Positions 38,014 through 48,518 are shown, counted from the stretch's first letter. The stretch is 64,000 nt of DNA from Membranihabitans marinus (GCF_021729155.1 NZ_JAJQYA010000003.1:230706-294705); one strand, 5' to 3'. The notes: a model not told the origin generated them from the letters alone. A program made the numbers and translations.

Positions 38014-38515
38014 GATAGCCGTTGAAGTCAATGATGAATAGAGGCTTTTTTTAATTGAATTCGTATAATGGCCAATTCACCATATGATTTTTTTTATATT
38101 ATTTCCGAAGATATGGTTGGTGTAGGGATCCGAAGATAATCCTCAACTACTAGTCGATGGTAATCTGAATAATATTATGATAATGATTTCATGATAATGT
38201 TTTTCTCCCTAATTAGACAGGATATTGGAATCCGTTGACCAGTGTTGGATATTTTACCAGAAAGGTATTTGTAAAGCGGGAAAAACACCCTAAAATATTT
38301 TTAAAAATTATGTGAAAATTTAGGTCATATATAAGATTTTTATATAGGCTAACCGCTTATTTTCTTTGGCTTGAATCCTTGCTATGAGGGAGAAACACAA
38401 TTTTTTTGCTTCAAACACAATAAATGCCCAATGATTTAAATTTACTTCTCAATTTACTTTGTCTAATCAAAGATAATATCATACATTTGCGGCAACTTTT
38501 AAGTGAAGCAATATC
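38014..38515. other. Long leader region upstream of the atp operon
   Basis: 502 bp without a gene. It contains AT-rich sequence with no recognisable RNA gene, and near its end the atp promoter. Most of it is unexplained. Confidence 0.5.
38458..38489 (+). promoter_or_regulatory. Promoter of the atpBEFHAG operon
   Basis: TTTG at 38458-38461, a spacer of 20 bp, and a perfect TACATTTG at 38482-38489, the Bacteroidota -33/-7 arrangement. Transcription should start about seven bases further on, giving a leader of about 25 bp before atpB. Confidence 0.75.
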
Positions 38516-38518
38516 GTG

Positions 38519-39796
38519 ATGTATATGAACCGTATTTTTAGACTGAGTAAGATCGTTTTTTTGGCTGTAATTCTATTGGGAATCAATAGCCATAGGCTGC
38601 TGGCGCAAGACCACGAAGAAGGTGGTCATGATGATCACACCGAAGCGCATCATGGTGAGGCTGGCGCTCATGAAGATGGAGAACATGTGGCAGAGTTTGA
38701 TCCTGCCAATACAGCCTTTCATCATATCTCGGATCAAAATGTATATTCATTGGGATTTGCCGACATTCCATTGCCTTGTTTCTTTTATTCAAAAAGCGAC
38801 GGCTGGAATGTGTTTATGAGTTCCAAATTTGGGATCGGGCACCACGGCAATGGACATTATGCAGTAGACGGATATGTCCTAGTTGAAAGTATTGCGCGAA
38901 GAATTAACGATGAGAGTTTTCCTAAGGGGAAGATTGAATTAGGTGAGCATCCATATGTTTTTGAATATGTTACTGTGGATGGCAAAGAGAAGGAAAAAGT
39001 ATCTCTCAGTTATGAAGGGAAATTGTATCCCTTGGAAAATAAGTCGACTTTGGACGGTGGATTGATGGGAGGAGGACTTACTTCCTTTTACGATTTTTCT
39101 CCTACCAAGAACGTAGTGTCTTTATTGTTGATGGTATTGTTGCTGTTCTTTGTGTTTAGAAAAATAGCCAGAAGATATAATGAAGATGCATATAGAGCGC
39201 CGAAGGGAATTCAGTCCTTTATGGAGCCTATTTTTATATTTATACAAGATGAGGTAGCTAAGCCGTTTTTAGGTCATAGATGGCAGAAGTTTTTGCCCTT
39301 CCTCATGTGTTTGTTCTTTTTGATTTTGGCTTTGAACTTATACGGTCAGATTCCATTCTTTGGCAACGCCAACGTGACGGGGAATCTTACTTTTACAATG
39401 GCATTGGCCTTGGTTACTTTTTTTGTGGTCAATCTCAACGGGAAAAAAGATTACTGGATGCATGTTTTGTGGATGCCTGGAGTACCAGTATTCGTTAAAC
39501 CGATATTGACTGTTGTGGAGATATTGGGATTGTTTATTAAGCCTTTGACATTGATGCTTCGTTTGGCTGCCAACTTAACGGCTGGTCACATGATTATAGT
39601 AATCTTTGTCAGTTTGTTATTTATTTTCAATGATGCTGGTCAAAATATGATAGGGTCAGTACCGGGATTGGCACTGTCCGTTCCTTTGACCATGTTTATG
39701 ATGGCTTTGGAATTATTGGTGGCATTGGTACAAGCATTTGTATTTACCATCTTGACTGCTTCCTATATTGGAGCGGCTATTGAAGAGCATCACTAA
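38519..39796 (+). CDS. atpB: ATP synthase F0 subunit a, long form with His-rich exported N-terminal extension
   Basis: 425 residues from ATG 38519 (GTG 38516 and ATG 38525 are alternatives). Residues 1-30 look like a signal peptide ending LLAQ, then comes an acidic His-rich stretch (DHEEGGHDDHTEAHHG) and about 150 residues of soluble sequence before the first core helix near 195. The conserved core has the essential arginine in TLMLRLAANLTAGH. Subunit a forms the proton half-channels against the c-ring. The extension is seen in other Bacteroidota AtpB proteins, but its role is not known to me. First gene of the operon. Confidence 0.92.
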   Translation: MYMNRIFRLSKIVFLAVILLGINSHRLLAQDHEEGGHDDHTEAHHGEAGAHEDGEHVAEFDPANTAFHHISDQNVYSLGFADIPLPCFFYSKSDGWNVFMSSKFGIGHHGNGHYAVDGYVLVESIARRINDESFPKGKIELGEHPYVFEYVTVDGKEKEKVSLSYEGKLYPLENKSTLDGGLMGGGLTSFYDFSPTKNVVSLLLMVLLLFFVFRKIARRYNEDAYRAPKGIQSFMEPIFIFIQDEVAKPFLGHRWQKFLPFLMCLFFLILALNLYGQIPFFGNANVTGNLTFTMALALVTFFVVNLNGKKDYWMHVLWMPGVPVFVKPILTVVEILGLFIKPLTLMLRLAANLTAGHMIIVIFVSLLFIFNDAGQNMIGSVPGLALSVPLTMFMMALELLVALVQAFVFTILTASYIGAAIEEHH

Positions 39797-39818
39797 GAGC
39801 GTGTATTATTTTTTTTAA

Positions 39819-40040
<222 letters not shown>

Positions 40041-40054
40041 TCGGCGAAGAAAAA

Positions 40055-40093
40055 AAGTAGCTCATTATAGCGATTGGCTAAATGAGCTACTTA
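40055..40093 (+). promoter_or_regulatory. Hairpin between atpE and atpF (attenuator or RNA-processing site)
   Basis: AAGTAGCTCATTA (40056-40068) pairs with TAATGAGCTACTT (40080-40092), a perfect 13-bp stem with an 11-nt loop, followed by AATTTTAAAG. It lies inside an operon, so partial termination or protection of the upstream mRNA would raise subunit c over the other subunits. Confidence 0.6.
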
Positions 40094-40123
40094 ATTTTAA
40101 AGAAAAATAATAATAGAATATAT

Positions 40124-40636
40124 ATGTTTGTTTTAGCTGAATTTAATGTTTTAAGACCGGAGCCAGGTTTATTGTTTTGGTCGATATTGATATTTGTAAT
40201 TTTTTGGTACTTAATGTCAAAATTCGCCTTTAGACCAATAGCGCAAGCTTTGATCAAAAGAGAAAACCACATTCAAGATGCCTTGAATGATGCCAAAAAA
40301 GCTAAGGATGAATTGCGTAAGATTCAGACTGAAAATTCTAAATTGATGGAAGAAGCTCGCGCCGAAAGATCAAAGATGTTGAAAGAAGCTAAAGAACATC
40401 GAAATCAAATAGTAGCTGAAGCTAGAGTGGCGGCCAAAGAAGAGGCCAATAAAATCGTAGCCCAAGCCAATCAAGAGATAGAAAGCTTAAAGAAAACGGC
40501 TTTGCTCGATGTCAAAAATCAAGTGTCTAATATTGCATTGGAAGTAGCAGAGAAAGTAATTCAAAAGAAATTATCTGATGATGCTGGACAAATGGAATAC
40601 CTGAACGATTTAGTGAAAGATATCAATTTATCTTAA
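40124..40636 (+). CDS. atpF: ATP synthase F0 subunit b
   Basis: 170 residues from ATG 40124. An in-frame ATG at 40082 lies inside the stem of the preceding hairpin and would add 14 residues in front of the usual start, so I reject it. One membrane helix (PGLLFWSILIFVIFWYLMSK) is followed by a long charged helix with Ala-rich heptads that forms the peripheral stalk. It links F0 to subunit delta and the F1 head. Next gene, atpH, is 21 bp away. Confidence 0.92.
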   Translation: MFVLAEFNVLRPEPGLLFWSILIFVIFWYLMSKFAFRPIAQALIKRENHIQDALNDAKKAKDELRKIQTENSKLMEEARAERSKMLKEAKEHRNQIVAEARVAAKEEANKIVAQANQEIESLKKTALLDVKNQVSNIALEVAEKVIQKKLSDDAGQMEYLNDLVKDINLS

Positions 40637-40657
40637 GCCAATAACCAAAATTAGAAT

Positions 40658-41197
40658 ATGTCATCTATTCGAGTAGCAGAACGATACGCCAAATCTTTAT
40701 TGGACTTGTCTATTGAGTCCAACGAAGTAAAAGACGTATATAAGGATATGAAGGCCTTGAAGCAAGGATTGCAATCTTCTGAGTTGCGCAATCTTCTTAA
40801 AAGCCCCATTATTCAAAGTAATGTTAAAAACCAAATATTGGACAAGTTGTTTACCTCTGCGTTTCAACCTTTGACCATGAAGTTTTTAACTTTAGTGACT
40901 CAAAAAGGTCGAGAAAATGTGTTGGATCAAATCGTATCTGCCTTCTTTGAATTGTACAACGAATACAAAGGTATCACCAATGTGACGCTAACTTCTGCCA
41001 TAGCTTTGGATAAAGCCATGGTGGATAAAATTGCATTGCAATTGGAAAAGTCAAATAGTACGAGAGAAAATGTGACTATCGAAACCAAAATAAACCCCGA
41101 TATTATCGGAGGCTATATATTGGAATTCGATAACAAACAATACGACGCCTCGATTAGAGGTAAATTCCAAAGATTAAGAAAAGAATTGTCCCGATAA
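40658..41197 (+). CDS. atpH: ATP synthase F1 subunit delta
   Basis: 179 residues, all soluble. The N-terminal helical domain begins IRVAERYAKSLLDLSIE, as in OSCP/delta proteins, and the C-terminal part contains the conserved DIIGGYILEFDNKQYDASIRG. Delta joins the peripheral stalk (subunit b) to the top of the alpha3beta3 head. Position between atpF and atpA is the standard one. Confidence 0.93.
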   Translation: MSSIRVAERYAKSLLDLSIESNEVKDVYKDMKALKQGLQSSELRNLLKSPIIQSNVKNQILDKLFTSAFQPLTMKFLTLVTQKGRENVLDQIVSAFFELYNEYKGITNVTLTSAIALDKAMVDKIALQLEKSNSTRENVTIETKINPDIIGGYILEFDNKQYDASIRGKFQRLRKELSR

Positions 41198-41229
41198 TTT
41201 ATTCCTAGTAATTTTTAAAAATTGATAAA

Positions 41230-42813
41230 ATGGTTGATGTAAAACCTGATGAAATATCCGCAATAATCAAACAAGAGCTTTCTGGCTACAAGACTGAAAC
41301 ACAATTAGAAGAAGTAGGATCTGTACTCCAAGTAGGGGATGGAATTGCTCGTATCTATGGGTTGAACAGTGTACAAGCTGGTGAATTGGTTGAATTTGAA
41401 ACTGGAACGCAAGCCATCGCCCTTAACCTTGAAGAAGACAATGTAGGTGTGGTTTTACTAGGAGAAAGTGATGGTATCCGTGAGGGTTCTATCGTTAAAA
41501 GGACTGGTACAATCGCTTCTATTCCTGTTGGAGAACCATTGTTGGGAAGAGTAGTGAATCCATTAGGTGTTCCTATCGATGGAAAAGGAGCTATCGAAGG
41601 TGAATTGTATAGCATGCCTTTGGAAAGAAAAGCACCTGGTGTTATTTTTAGACAACCGGTAAAAGAACCTTTGCAAACAGGTATCAAAGCAATTGACTCA
41701 ATGATTCCTATTGGTAGAGGTCAACGGGAGTTGATTATCGGTGACCGTCAGACGGGTAAGACGGCTATTGCCATCGATACAATTATCAATCAAAAAGAAT
41801 TTTACGATAGAGGGGAACCCGTTTATTGTATCTATGTAGCCTCAGGGCAAAAATCTTCTACCGTAGCACAAGTTGTGAAAGTATTGGAAGAGAATGGTGC
41901 CATGGATTATACTGTGGTTGTAACTGCATCAGCAGCTGATCCTGCTCCACTGCAGTTTTATGCTCCTTTTGCCGGTGCTGCTATTGGAGAATATTTTAGA
42001 GACACAGGTCGTGCGGCCTTGATTATATATGATGATTTGTCAAAACAAGCAGTGGCTTATCGTGAGGTATCCCTATTGTTGAAAAGACCTCCAGGTCGTG
42101 AGGCATATCCCGGTGATGTATTCTACTTGCACTCTCGTCTTTTGGAAAGAGCGGCAAAAGTAATTGACGATGATGGTATTGCTCAGCGAATGAATGATCT
42201 TCCCAAAGAATTGCTTGCCAAAGGTAAGGTGAAAGGAGGTGGTTCATTGACAGCTTTGCCTATCATTGAGACTCAGGCTGGTGACGTTTCTGCCTATATT
42301 CCTACCAACGTAATCTCAATTACCGATGGTCAGATTTTCTTGGAAACCAATCTATTTAACTCTGGTATTAAGCCGGCGATTAATGTGGGTATTTCTGTAT
42401 CTCGTGTGGGTGGATCTGCACAGATCAAATCAATGAAAAAAGTATCTGGTACATTGAAATTGGATCAAGCACAATTTAGAGAATTAGAAGCATTCTCCAA
42501 ATTTGGTTCAGACTTGGATGCCGCTACTAAATCTGTTCTCGACAAAGGGGCTAGAAACGTAGAGATCCTTAAACAAGATCAGTTTTCTCCAGTACCAGTA
42601 GAAGAACAAGTAGCCATCATTTACCTAGGTACCAACAATTTATTGAGAAGAGTACCTGTAGAGAAAGTAAAAGAATTTGAAGCTGAATTTTTAGGTCAAT
42701 TGAAAGCTAAATATCCAGAAGTTCTTAACAACTTTAGAAAAGGTAAATTAAATGCCGAAGACATTGATCAAGTAAAGGCATTGGCATTAGAAATAGAGAA
42801 GTTATTCGTATAA
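41230..42813 (+). CDS. atpA: ATP synthase F1 subunit alpha
   Basis: 527 residues, in the range of bacterial alpha subunits. Beta-barrel domain at the N-terminus, then the nucleotide-binding domain with P-loop [13 protein letters not shown] near 170 and the arginine-finger region [10 protein letters not shown] near 390. It carries non-catalytic nucleotide sites and completes the catalytic sites on the beta subunits. The partner gene atpD is absent from this operon. Confidence 0.97.
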   Translation: MVDVKPDEISAIIKQELSGYKTETQLEEVGSVLQVGDGIARIYGLNSVQAGELVEFETGTQAIALNLEEDNVGVVLLGESDGIREGSIVKRTGTIASIPVGEPLLGRVVNPLGVPIDGKGAIEGELYSMPLERKAPGVIFRQPVKEPLQTGIKAIDSMIPIGRGQRELIIGDRQTGKTAIAIDTIINQKEFYDRGEPVYCIYVASGQKSSTVAQVVKVLEENGAMDYTVVVTASAADPAPLQFYAPFAGAAIGEYFRDTGRAALIIYDDLSKQAVAYREVSLLLKRPPGREAYPGDVFYLHSRLLERAAKVIDDDGIAQRMNDLPKELLAKGKVKGGGSLTALPIIETQAGDVSAYIPTNVISITDGQIFLETNLFNSGIKPAINVGISVSRVGGSAQIKSMKKVSGTLKLDQAQFRELEAFSKFGSDLDAATKSVLDKGARNVEILKQDQFSPVPVEEQVAIIYLGTNNLLRRVPVEKVKEFEAEFLGQLKAKYPEVLNNFRKGKLNAEDIDQVKALALEIEKLFV

Positions 42814-42841
42814 AATATTATTATAACAGGATTATATAGTT

Positions 42842-43744
42842 ATGGGCGCAAATTTAAAAGAAGTAAGAGAACGTATTAGTTCAATCGTTAATACGCAGAA
42901 AAGTACCAAAGCCATGAAAATGGTTTCAGCAGCTAAATTGCGTAGAGCTCAAGAAGCCATCGTGAAATTGCGCCCATATTCTGATAAATTGGATCATATA
43001 CTTCGCAATATATTGTCCAATATCGATGGTGATCTTAATTTGGATTTTAGTAAAGAAAGAGATCCTGAAAAAGTAGTCATCGTTTTAATAACTTCTAATA
43101 AGGGATTGGCTGGTGCTTTTAATACTAATCTAATTAAGCAAGCTGTCAATCTATTAGACAAGAAATATGCAGCTCAACGTCAAGCTCAACAAGTTGAGGT
43201 TATCTGTATAGGGAAAAAAGGTTTTGACTACATCAGACGTCATTATCCCGATGTGACCATCAACAAAGATTTTGTTACACTATTTGATGATTTGTCGTAT
43301 CAAAATTTAATGAAGGTTTCTAGTTTGGCTATGGATGATTTTACTGCGGGCAAAGTAGACCGCGTAGAAGTGATTTACAGCAAGTTTAAAAACGCAGGCA
43401 TTCAATTGCCAGAAGCAAAGCAATTCTTGCCCGTGGAGACGGTTAAAATCTATTCTGACTCTAGTCAAAAAGAATCCTTTAAAGCCGACTATTTGTTTGA
43501 ACCCAACAAAGAGGATTTATTGGAAGAGTTGATCCCAAGTATCTTGCATACTAAATTTCAAAAGTATATATTAGACACTCATGCTTCTGAACACGGAGCG
43601 CGGATGACGGCAATGGATATGGCAACCGAAAACGCCAATGATTTGTTGAAAGATCTTAAAATCACTTACAACAAAGCGAGACAAGAATCCATTACCAACG
43701 AGATTTCTGAGATCGTTGGGGGTGCAGCAGCCTTAAAAAGCTAA
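42842..43744 (+). CDS. atpG: ATP synthase F1 subunit gamma
   Basis: 300 residues. N-terminal helix GANLKEVRERISSIVNTQKS and C-terminal helix (MTAMDMATENANDLLKDL, then NKARQESITNEISEIVGGA) form the rotating shaft of F1; both carry the family's conserved residues. Last gene of the run; neither atpD nor atpC follows, because the next gene is on the opposite strand, 15 bp away. Confidence 0.95.
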   Translation: MGANLKEVRERISSIVNTQKSTKAMKMVSAAKLRRAQEAIVKLRPYSDKLDHILRNILSNIDGDLNLDFSKERDPEKVVIVLITSNKGLAGAFNTNLIKQAVNLLDKKYAAQRQAQQVEVICIGKKGFDYIRRHYPDVTINKDFVTLFDDLSYQNLMKVSSLAMDDFTAGKVDRVEVIYSKFKNAGIQLPEAKQFLPVETVKIYSDSSQKESFKADYLFEPNKEDLLEELIPSILHTKFQKYILDTHASEHGARMTAMDMATENANDLLKDLKITYNKARQESITNEISEIVGGAAALKS

Positions 43745-43759
43745 AATTTTTCTTAAGTG

Positions 43760-44206
43760 TTATAGGTATTTAGTATTGCGTTTCCACACTTGGGTTCTAC
43801 CGAAGAAGGAAACTCCAATACTTCCTCTGACATTGAGTTTATTGATATCCTCATCGAGCCATACCGCACAATCAAAAGTGCGGCCACCTCTGGGATCCAA
43901 AATGGTTCCATTGGTATAGGTGTTGCCCGATGGTTCCAAATCCCAAATTATATCCATATTGATCAGCGATTTATTTTTTCGCTCGCCAGGGCAATTATTG
44001 CAATGTGTGGTTTTTCCTTTAGGCAATATTTTGACCACCTTGGCATTGATTTTGTCACCAGCCTTGTAAAACTCTACAACGGACACTTCGTTTCCATTTT
44101 TGTCATCTATGGTTATCCACTGTCCCAATATTGACTGAGAATGTAGAATCATTGTATTACTTAGAAATACAATAGATAAGAAGAGTAGTCTTGGTTGGAT
44201 TGGCAT
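43760..44206 (-). CDS. DUF2147 family exported protein
   Basis: 148 residues. A signal peptide of about 24 residues ends SQS, then the DUF2147 domain: ILGQWITIDDKNGNEVSVVE, a Cys pair in HCNNCPGER, and DPRGGRTFDCAVWLDED. The family is a small periplasmic beta fold with no known reaction. Convergent with atpG; its start faces a 400-bp gap. Confidence 0.8.
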   Translation of the reverse strand: MPIQPRLLFLSIVFLSNTMILHSQSILGQWITIDDKNGNEVSVVEFYKAGDKINAKVVKILPKGKTTHCNNCPGERKNKSLINMDIIWDLEPSGNTYTNGTILDPRGGRTFDCAVWLDEDINKLNVRGSIGVSFFGRTQVWKRNTKYL

Positions 44207-44609
44207 ATTATTAAAAAATTAACTGAATTTAAAAATCTAAATTTTTTATTTTATAAAAAACTGTTTTTATCCACCTGGTTATATTTTTGGATAAGTCGCT
44301 GTTGAAACTAAATTATTTTTCTGGCTTTAAAAAATTTATTCCTAAATCTCTGGATAGATACCTTAGTTTTAACAGTAATTAGGACGTATTATTCTACTAT
44401 ATGTTGTTTGTTAAAGACTTAAAATTACAATTGAAATTTAATATTGAAATTTTTATAGGATATTCACTCACTCTTGAATCATGTTTCTATTTTTGAAATC
44501 AATTTGTTTTTTATTGACTTTGGAATTATACCACCTTCGTTAAAAGATGTGTTATTATCAGAGGAAATAAGGATTTATCGAGTTCAGTGAATTGTAAATT
44601 TATGACGAA
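44207..44609. other. Intergenic region, AT-rich
   Basis: 403 bp between the DUF2147 gene and a divergent methyltransferase gene. It is very rich in A and T. I find no ORF, tRNA or strong hairpin; it should hold two promoters. Confidence 0.45.
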
Positions 44610-45389
44610 ATGAAATTAACCAAGATAGAAGATTATTGGTCTAATGTAGGGAGGACATTGGAAGAAAGAGATAATGAAGAGCAAGTAATAGCTGGTGATA
44701 ATGATGTATTTTATAAATATAAGAGAAGTCGTTTTTTGCAAGAACTATCCACTATAGTCGAATGGCAAGATCAGGCCATATTGGAATACGGTTGTGGCCC
44801 TGGGGGTAATCTCAAGTTTTTAAGCCAGTTTCATCCTTCTAACTTATACGGGGTAGATATTTCTAGTGAGATGTTGTCCCATGCTAAGGCCAATACCAGA
44901 GATCTCAATTGCCCAGTATCATTGATGCAAAACGATGGCAAAACCATATCATTAGATAATAAAAGCTGCGATATATCTATTACCTCTACGGTTTTACAGC
45001 ATAACATAGAGGATGAAAATGTCATTCATATATTGCGTGAATTAGCTCGGATAAGCCGGAATAAAGTCATTGTATGTGAACACACAGAGAAAAACAGAAA
45101 ACAGCTTCACGATCATTTTGTAGGCCGTCCATTATCTTTTTTCGCTAGTCATATGGAGAAGGCAGGATTTGAGTTGAAACAAACTCAATATTTAAACATT
45201 GAAGTGAGTTATTTTCTTTTGGGAATAATTCGTAAAGTTTTTAATCCCAAAACCAGAAAAGAAGGAGAGTCCATCAGTAAAATATCTAGCAGGATGCAGA
45301 AACTCGTATTCCCTTTGAGTCGACGATTGGATCCACTCTGGAAATCAAATCGAGAAATGACAATAATGGTATTCGAAAGGGTATCTTAA
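44610..45389 (+). CDS. Class I SAM-dependent methyltransferase
   Basis: 259 residues with the SAM motif ILEYGCGPGGNLKFLSQ near 52-68, the acidic residue in YGVDISSEML, and ITSTVLQHNIEDENV as the post-motif. No membrane segments. The C-terminal 70 residues are rich in Lys/Arg and could bind a nucleic acid or lipid head group. The substrate cannot be told from the sequence. It is isolated between a long AT-rich gap and the convergent proS. Confidence 0.75.
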   Translation: MKLTKIEDYWSNVGRTLEERDNEEQVIAGDNDVFYKYKRSRFLQELSTIVEWQDQAILEYGCGPGGNLKFLSQFHPSNLYGVDISSEMLSHAKANTRDLNCPVSLMQNDGKTISLDNKSCDISITSTVLQHNIEDENVIHILRELARISRNKVIVCEHTEKNRKQLHDHFVGRPLSFFASHMEKAGFELKQTQYLNIEVSYFLLGIIRKVFNPKTRKEGESISKISSRMQKLVFPLSRRLDPLWKSNREMTIMVFERVS

Positions 45390-45427
45390 AAAAAGAACAG
45401 CAACCAATATCGGAATTGATTGCTGTT
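45388..45427 (-). terminator. Intrinsic terminator of proS
   Basis: A 13-position stem with one mismatch (45396-45408 with 45415-45427). On the minus strand it is followed by a run of T residues (45388-45394), so it serves the leftward proS; on the plus strand no T-run follows. Confidence 0.7.
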
Positions 45428-45454
45428 GGGTAATATTGAAATTCGTTATCTTAG

Positions 45455-46921
45455 TTAATATGCTTTGGCAAATACAACTCTCTGTTTGGATGGTTTGCCA
45501 GTAAAGATACATTGACCCTCTTCTTGTTTATTGTTCAAAGGAATACATCGTATAGTGGCTTTTGTTTTTTTCTTTATAGCCTCTTCTGTTTCAGCAGTTC
45601 CATCCCAATGCGCATATATAAATCCTCCCTTTTTTTCTAAAGTTTCTTCAAACTCTTCAAAAGTGTCGACATAAGTAGTGTGATCTTCTCTAAATTGAAG
45701 GGCTCTATTGAATAGGTTATTTTGAATATCTTCCAATAGTTGTTGGACATATGTGGTTAAACCATCTAGGGCAACCGATGTTTTTTCCTTGGTATCCCTA
45801 CGAGCAACTTCCACTTGTTGGTTGGCCAAATCCCTCATCCCAATACCGATTCTTACTGGAACACCTCTCAATTCGTGTTCAGCGAACTTAAATCCAGGTC
45901 GTTTCTTGGTGTCGTTGTCGTATTGTACGCTTATTCCTGCTGCCTTCAATTCATCCATCATGGCTTGCGCTGCAGCATCGATCTCTGGATTGGGTTTAGG
46001 AATGGGCACAATCACTACTTTTATTGGAGCCAATTTGGGTGGGAGAACCAATCCGTCATCGTCAGAATGCGTCATAATAAGTGCGCCAACCAATCTTGTG
46101 GAGACCCCCCAAGAAGTGGCCCATACATATTGCTCTTCATTGTTTTCAGTTAAGAATTTAACGTCAAATGCTTTGGCAAAGTTTTGACCGAGGAAGTGTG
46201 AAGTCCCGGCCTGTAAGGCTTTTCCGTCTTGCATTAAACCCTCGATAGTATAGGTGTCTAAGGCTCCGGCAAATCTCTCCGTTTCTGTCTTAGTTCCCCG
46301 AATGACAGGCATGGCCATATATTCTTCAGCGAAGGTGGCGTAGACTTCTTGCATTTTTCTAGCCTCTTCAATGGCTTCAGCCTCAGTACTATGGGCAGTA
46401 TGTCCTTCTTGCCACAAAAATTCAGCAGTTCTAAGAAAAAGTCTCGTCCTCATTTCCCATCTTACCACATTGGCCCATTGATTGATCAATAATGGAAGGT
46501 CTCGGTAAGACTTGATCCAGTCTTTATAAGTGTTCCATATGATGGTTTCCGATGTTGGGCGCACAATGAGTTCTTCTTCTAATTTGGCATCGGGATCCAC
46601 AATAATTCCCTCGCCATCTTCTCCATTTTTAAGTCTGTAGTGAGTAACCACGGCACATTCCTTGGCAAATCCCTCCACATGGTCGGCTTCCCTACTCAAA
46701 AAAGACTTGGGAATAAATAAGGGGAAATAGGCATTGACATGGCCTGTTTCTTTAAACATATGGTCGAGCTGGGCCTTCATATTTTCCCATATCCCGAATC
46801 CATAGGGCTTGATAACCATACAGCCTCTCACCGCTGAATGTTCAGCTAAATCAGCCTTTTTTACGATATCTACATACCATTGGGTATAATTCTCTTCTCT
46901 AGATGCCACGCCTTTTGCCAT
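45455..46921 (-). CDS. proS: Prolyl-tRNA synthetase, archaeal/eukaryote-like short form
   Basis: 488 residues, without the editing (INS) domain of the roughly 570-residue bacterial form, and so of the ProS type 3 group common in Bacteroidota. Class II motifs are visible: motif 2 in [22 protein letters not shown], and the proline-binding loop [10 protein letters not shown]. The HGTP anticodon domain follows from about 290 ([12 protein letters not shown]), and the C-terminal zinc-type extension ends in FAKAY. It charges tRNA-Pro. Single leftward gene. Confidence 0.95.
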   Translation of the reverse strand: MAKGVASREENYTQWYVDIVKKADLAEHSAVRGCMVIKPYGFGIWENMKAQLDHMFKETGHVNAYFPLFIPKSFLSREADHVEGFAKECAVVTHYRLKNGEDGEGIIVDPDAKLEEELIVRPTSETIIWNTYKDWIKSYRDLPLLINQWANVVRWEMRTRLFLRTAEFLWQEGHTAHSTEAEAIEEARKMQEVYATFAEEYMAMPVIRGTKTETERFAGALDTYTIEGLMQDGKALQAGTSHFLGQNFAKAFDVKFLTENNEEQYVWATSWGVSTRLVGALIMTHSDDDGLVLPPKLAPIKVVIVPIPKPNPEIDAAAQAMMDELKAAGISVQYDNDTKKRPGFKFAEHELRGVPVRIGIGMRDLANQQVEVARRDTKEKTSVALDGLTTYVQQLLEDIQNNLFNRALQFREDHTTYVDTFEEFEETLEKKGGFIYAHWDGTAETEEAIKKKTKATIRCIPLNNKQEEGQCIFTGKPSKQRVVFAKAY

Positions 46922-47150
46922 AATATTTTCTTTCTGTTTAGCTATAAAACCTATAATTGTATTAAAAATTTGTTAACCTTGAAACTATTCGCTCATTCTA
47001 TCCGTCATAGTAGTGTATTTAATTTTCTATCAGGATATAACAAATGATGTTAATTGATCGTCTTTAAGGTATTAATTCGTTATATTTATGGTTCAAAAGT
47101 AATAAAATAGTGAAAGGATTTTCTTGGTTATACAAATAAAATATTTAGAT

Positions 47151-48392
47151 ATGAATGCTTTAAAATATAAATTCGGTTTAATGTTGGCGCTGTGGCTAAC
47201 GACTTCTATGTCTGCTTGGGCACAGTTTGATGACGTATATTTTGATCCATCCCAGGATCTGTATACTCCAGCAAGTAGTCAAGTAGCCTCTGTTGATGAT
47301 GATCGATACCAGTCGCGTTCGTATCAAAGTCAAAACTACGATGACCAAGCTTATGCATATGATGATGATTCATATGATTATTACAACGATGATAGATATG
47401 ATTACGAAGTAAATAATTATTATTTCGATGATTATGCCTATGCAAGAAGAATTAGTAGATTTCACAGACCATTTTATGGCAGTAATAGAATGTTTATAGA
47501 TCCATTTATCTATGACATGTATGCTTGTAATGTTTACAGTCCAATATCTTATTATTCTCCATTTAGAATGTCTTTTAATACATTTGCTCCCTTTGGGGGA
47601 CTGTATTACGGTTCTGGATTTGGAATGAATATTGGCTATGGTTCATTTGGACGGTATGGATATGGATACGGTTCTCCTTACGGTTATGCATCTCCGTATG
47701 GAATGTATGGATACTACAATGATCCAATTTATCGTTATAACTATTATAATTCAAGATATCCATATGTATATCAAAATTCAGTAAATCACACCGATCGACC
47801 AGTTTATTATCAAGGCGCAAGATCGAGTGCACGAACTGTTCCCACTGCGAGAGATGGTAGAGTACAGATTCGTACTTCGCGAACAACTGACAACTATCAA
47901 GCACCTACTACGAGAACATCACCTAGATCTGCGGATCGATCTAATAGAGATTACAATACTTCTCCCAGATCAACGACAGTATCACCTCGAAGTAGTTCAG
48001 GAAGTAGTTCAACTGTTCGAAGTGCATCACCTAGAAGTAATACCTACGATCGTTCTACAGCTACGAGATCAGCAACTAGTAGTGATAGATCCAATGTGAG
48101 CAAATCTACAACAACGAGAAATTCCTCTAGAATGTCTAATAGTAGTTCGACTAGAAAATATACTCCATCAACTAGAACGACCACTACTAGATCAACAACT
48201 AGAACGACGAGAACTTATACTCCATCGACGCGATCTTCTAGCAGTAGTTCAAGAGGTTACAATAGCGGAAGCAGTAATAGTAGACCTAGTTATACTCCTT
48301 CAAGAAGTAGTAGTTCTAGATCTTCATCTTCAAGTAGTAGTAGCTCCTCATCAAGTAGTAGTTCTAGTAATCGAAGAACATCACCAAGATAA
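47151..48392 (+). CDS. Secreted low-complexity protein: Asp/Tyr-, Gly/Tyr- and Ser/Thr/Arg-rich
   Basis: 413 residues from ATG 47151; an upstream TTG (47124) in frame is less likely. A signal peptide of about 25 residues ends AWAQ. Then come an acidic Asp/Tyr-rich zone (about 48-98), a Gly/Tyr-rich zone (about 148-205, GYGSFGRYGYGYGSPYGY) and a long basic Ser/Thr/Arg zone from about 222 with TRTTTTRSTTRTTRTYTPST and a run of 16 serines near the end. No enzyme motif. The serine run uses AGT, TCT, TCA, AGC and TCC, so it is not a simple DNA repeat. Possibly a surface or matrix protein; function unknown. Confidence 0.7.
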   Translation: MNALKYKFGLMLALWLTTSMSAWAQFDDVYFDPSQDLYTPASSQVASVDDDRYQSRSYQSQNYDDQAYAYDDDSYDYYNDDRYDYEVNNYYFDDYAYARRISRFHRPFYGSNRMFIDPFIYDMYACNVYSPISYYSPFRMSFNTFAPFGGLYYGSGFGMNIGYGSFGRYGYGYGSPYGYASPYGMYGYYNDPIYRYNYYNSRYPYVYQNSVNHTDRPVYYQGARSSARTVPTARDGRVQIRTSRTTDNYQAPTTRTSPRSADRSNRDYNTSPRSTTVSPRSSSGSSSTVRSASPRSNTYDRSTATRSATSSDRSNVSKSTTTRNSSRMSNSSSTRKYTPSTRTTTTRSTTRTTRTYTPSTRSSSSSSRGYNSGSSNSRPSYTPSRSSSSRSSSSSSSSSSSSSSSSNRRTSPR

Positions 48393-48459
48393 TCATAGTA
48401 GATTGCCTATGATATAGGTTAATTAAACTATAAGTCATTCATTACGCAAAGAAAATAAG

Positions 48460-48503
48460 TGGCTACCCTGTAATTCAAATGTATTATCGGTAGCCATTTT
48501 TTT
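48460..48503 (+). terminator. Intrinsic terminator
   Basis: TGGCTACC (48460-48467) pairs with GGTAGCCA (48489-48496), loop of 21 nt, followed by seven T. It ends the low-complexity gene and lies 15 bp before the FadL-like start codon. Confidence 0.75.
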
Positions 48504-48518
48504 ATACAAATAAAAGAT

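Noticed and set aside
40082..40123. Upstream start for atpF
   Set aside because: The ATG at 40082 sits inside the 13-bp hairpin stem, and the extra residues are absent from the usual subunit b N-terminus.
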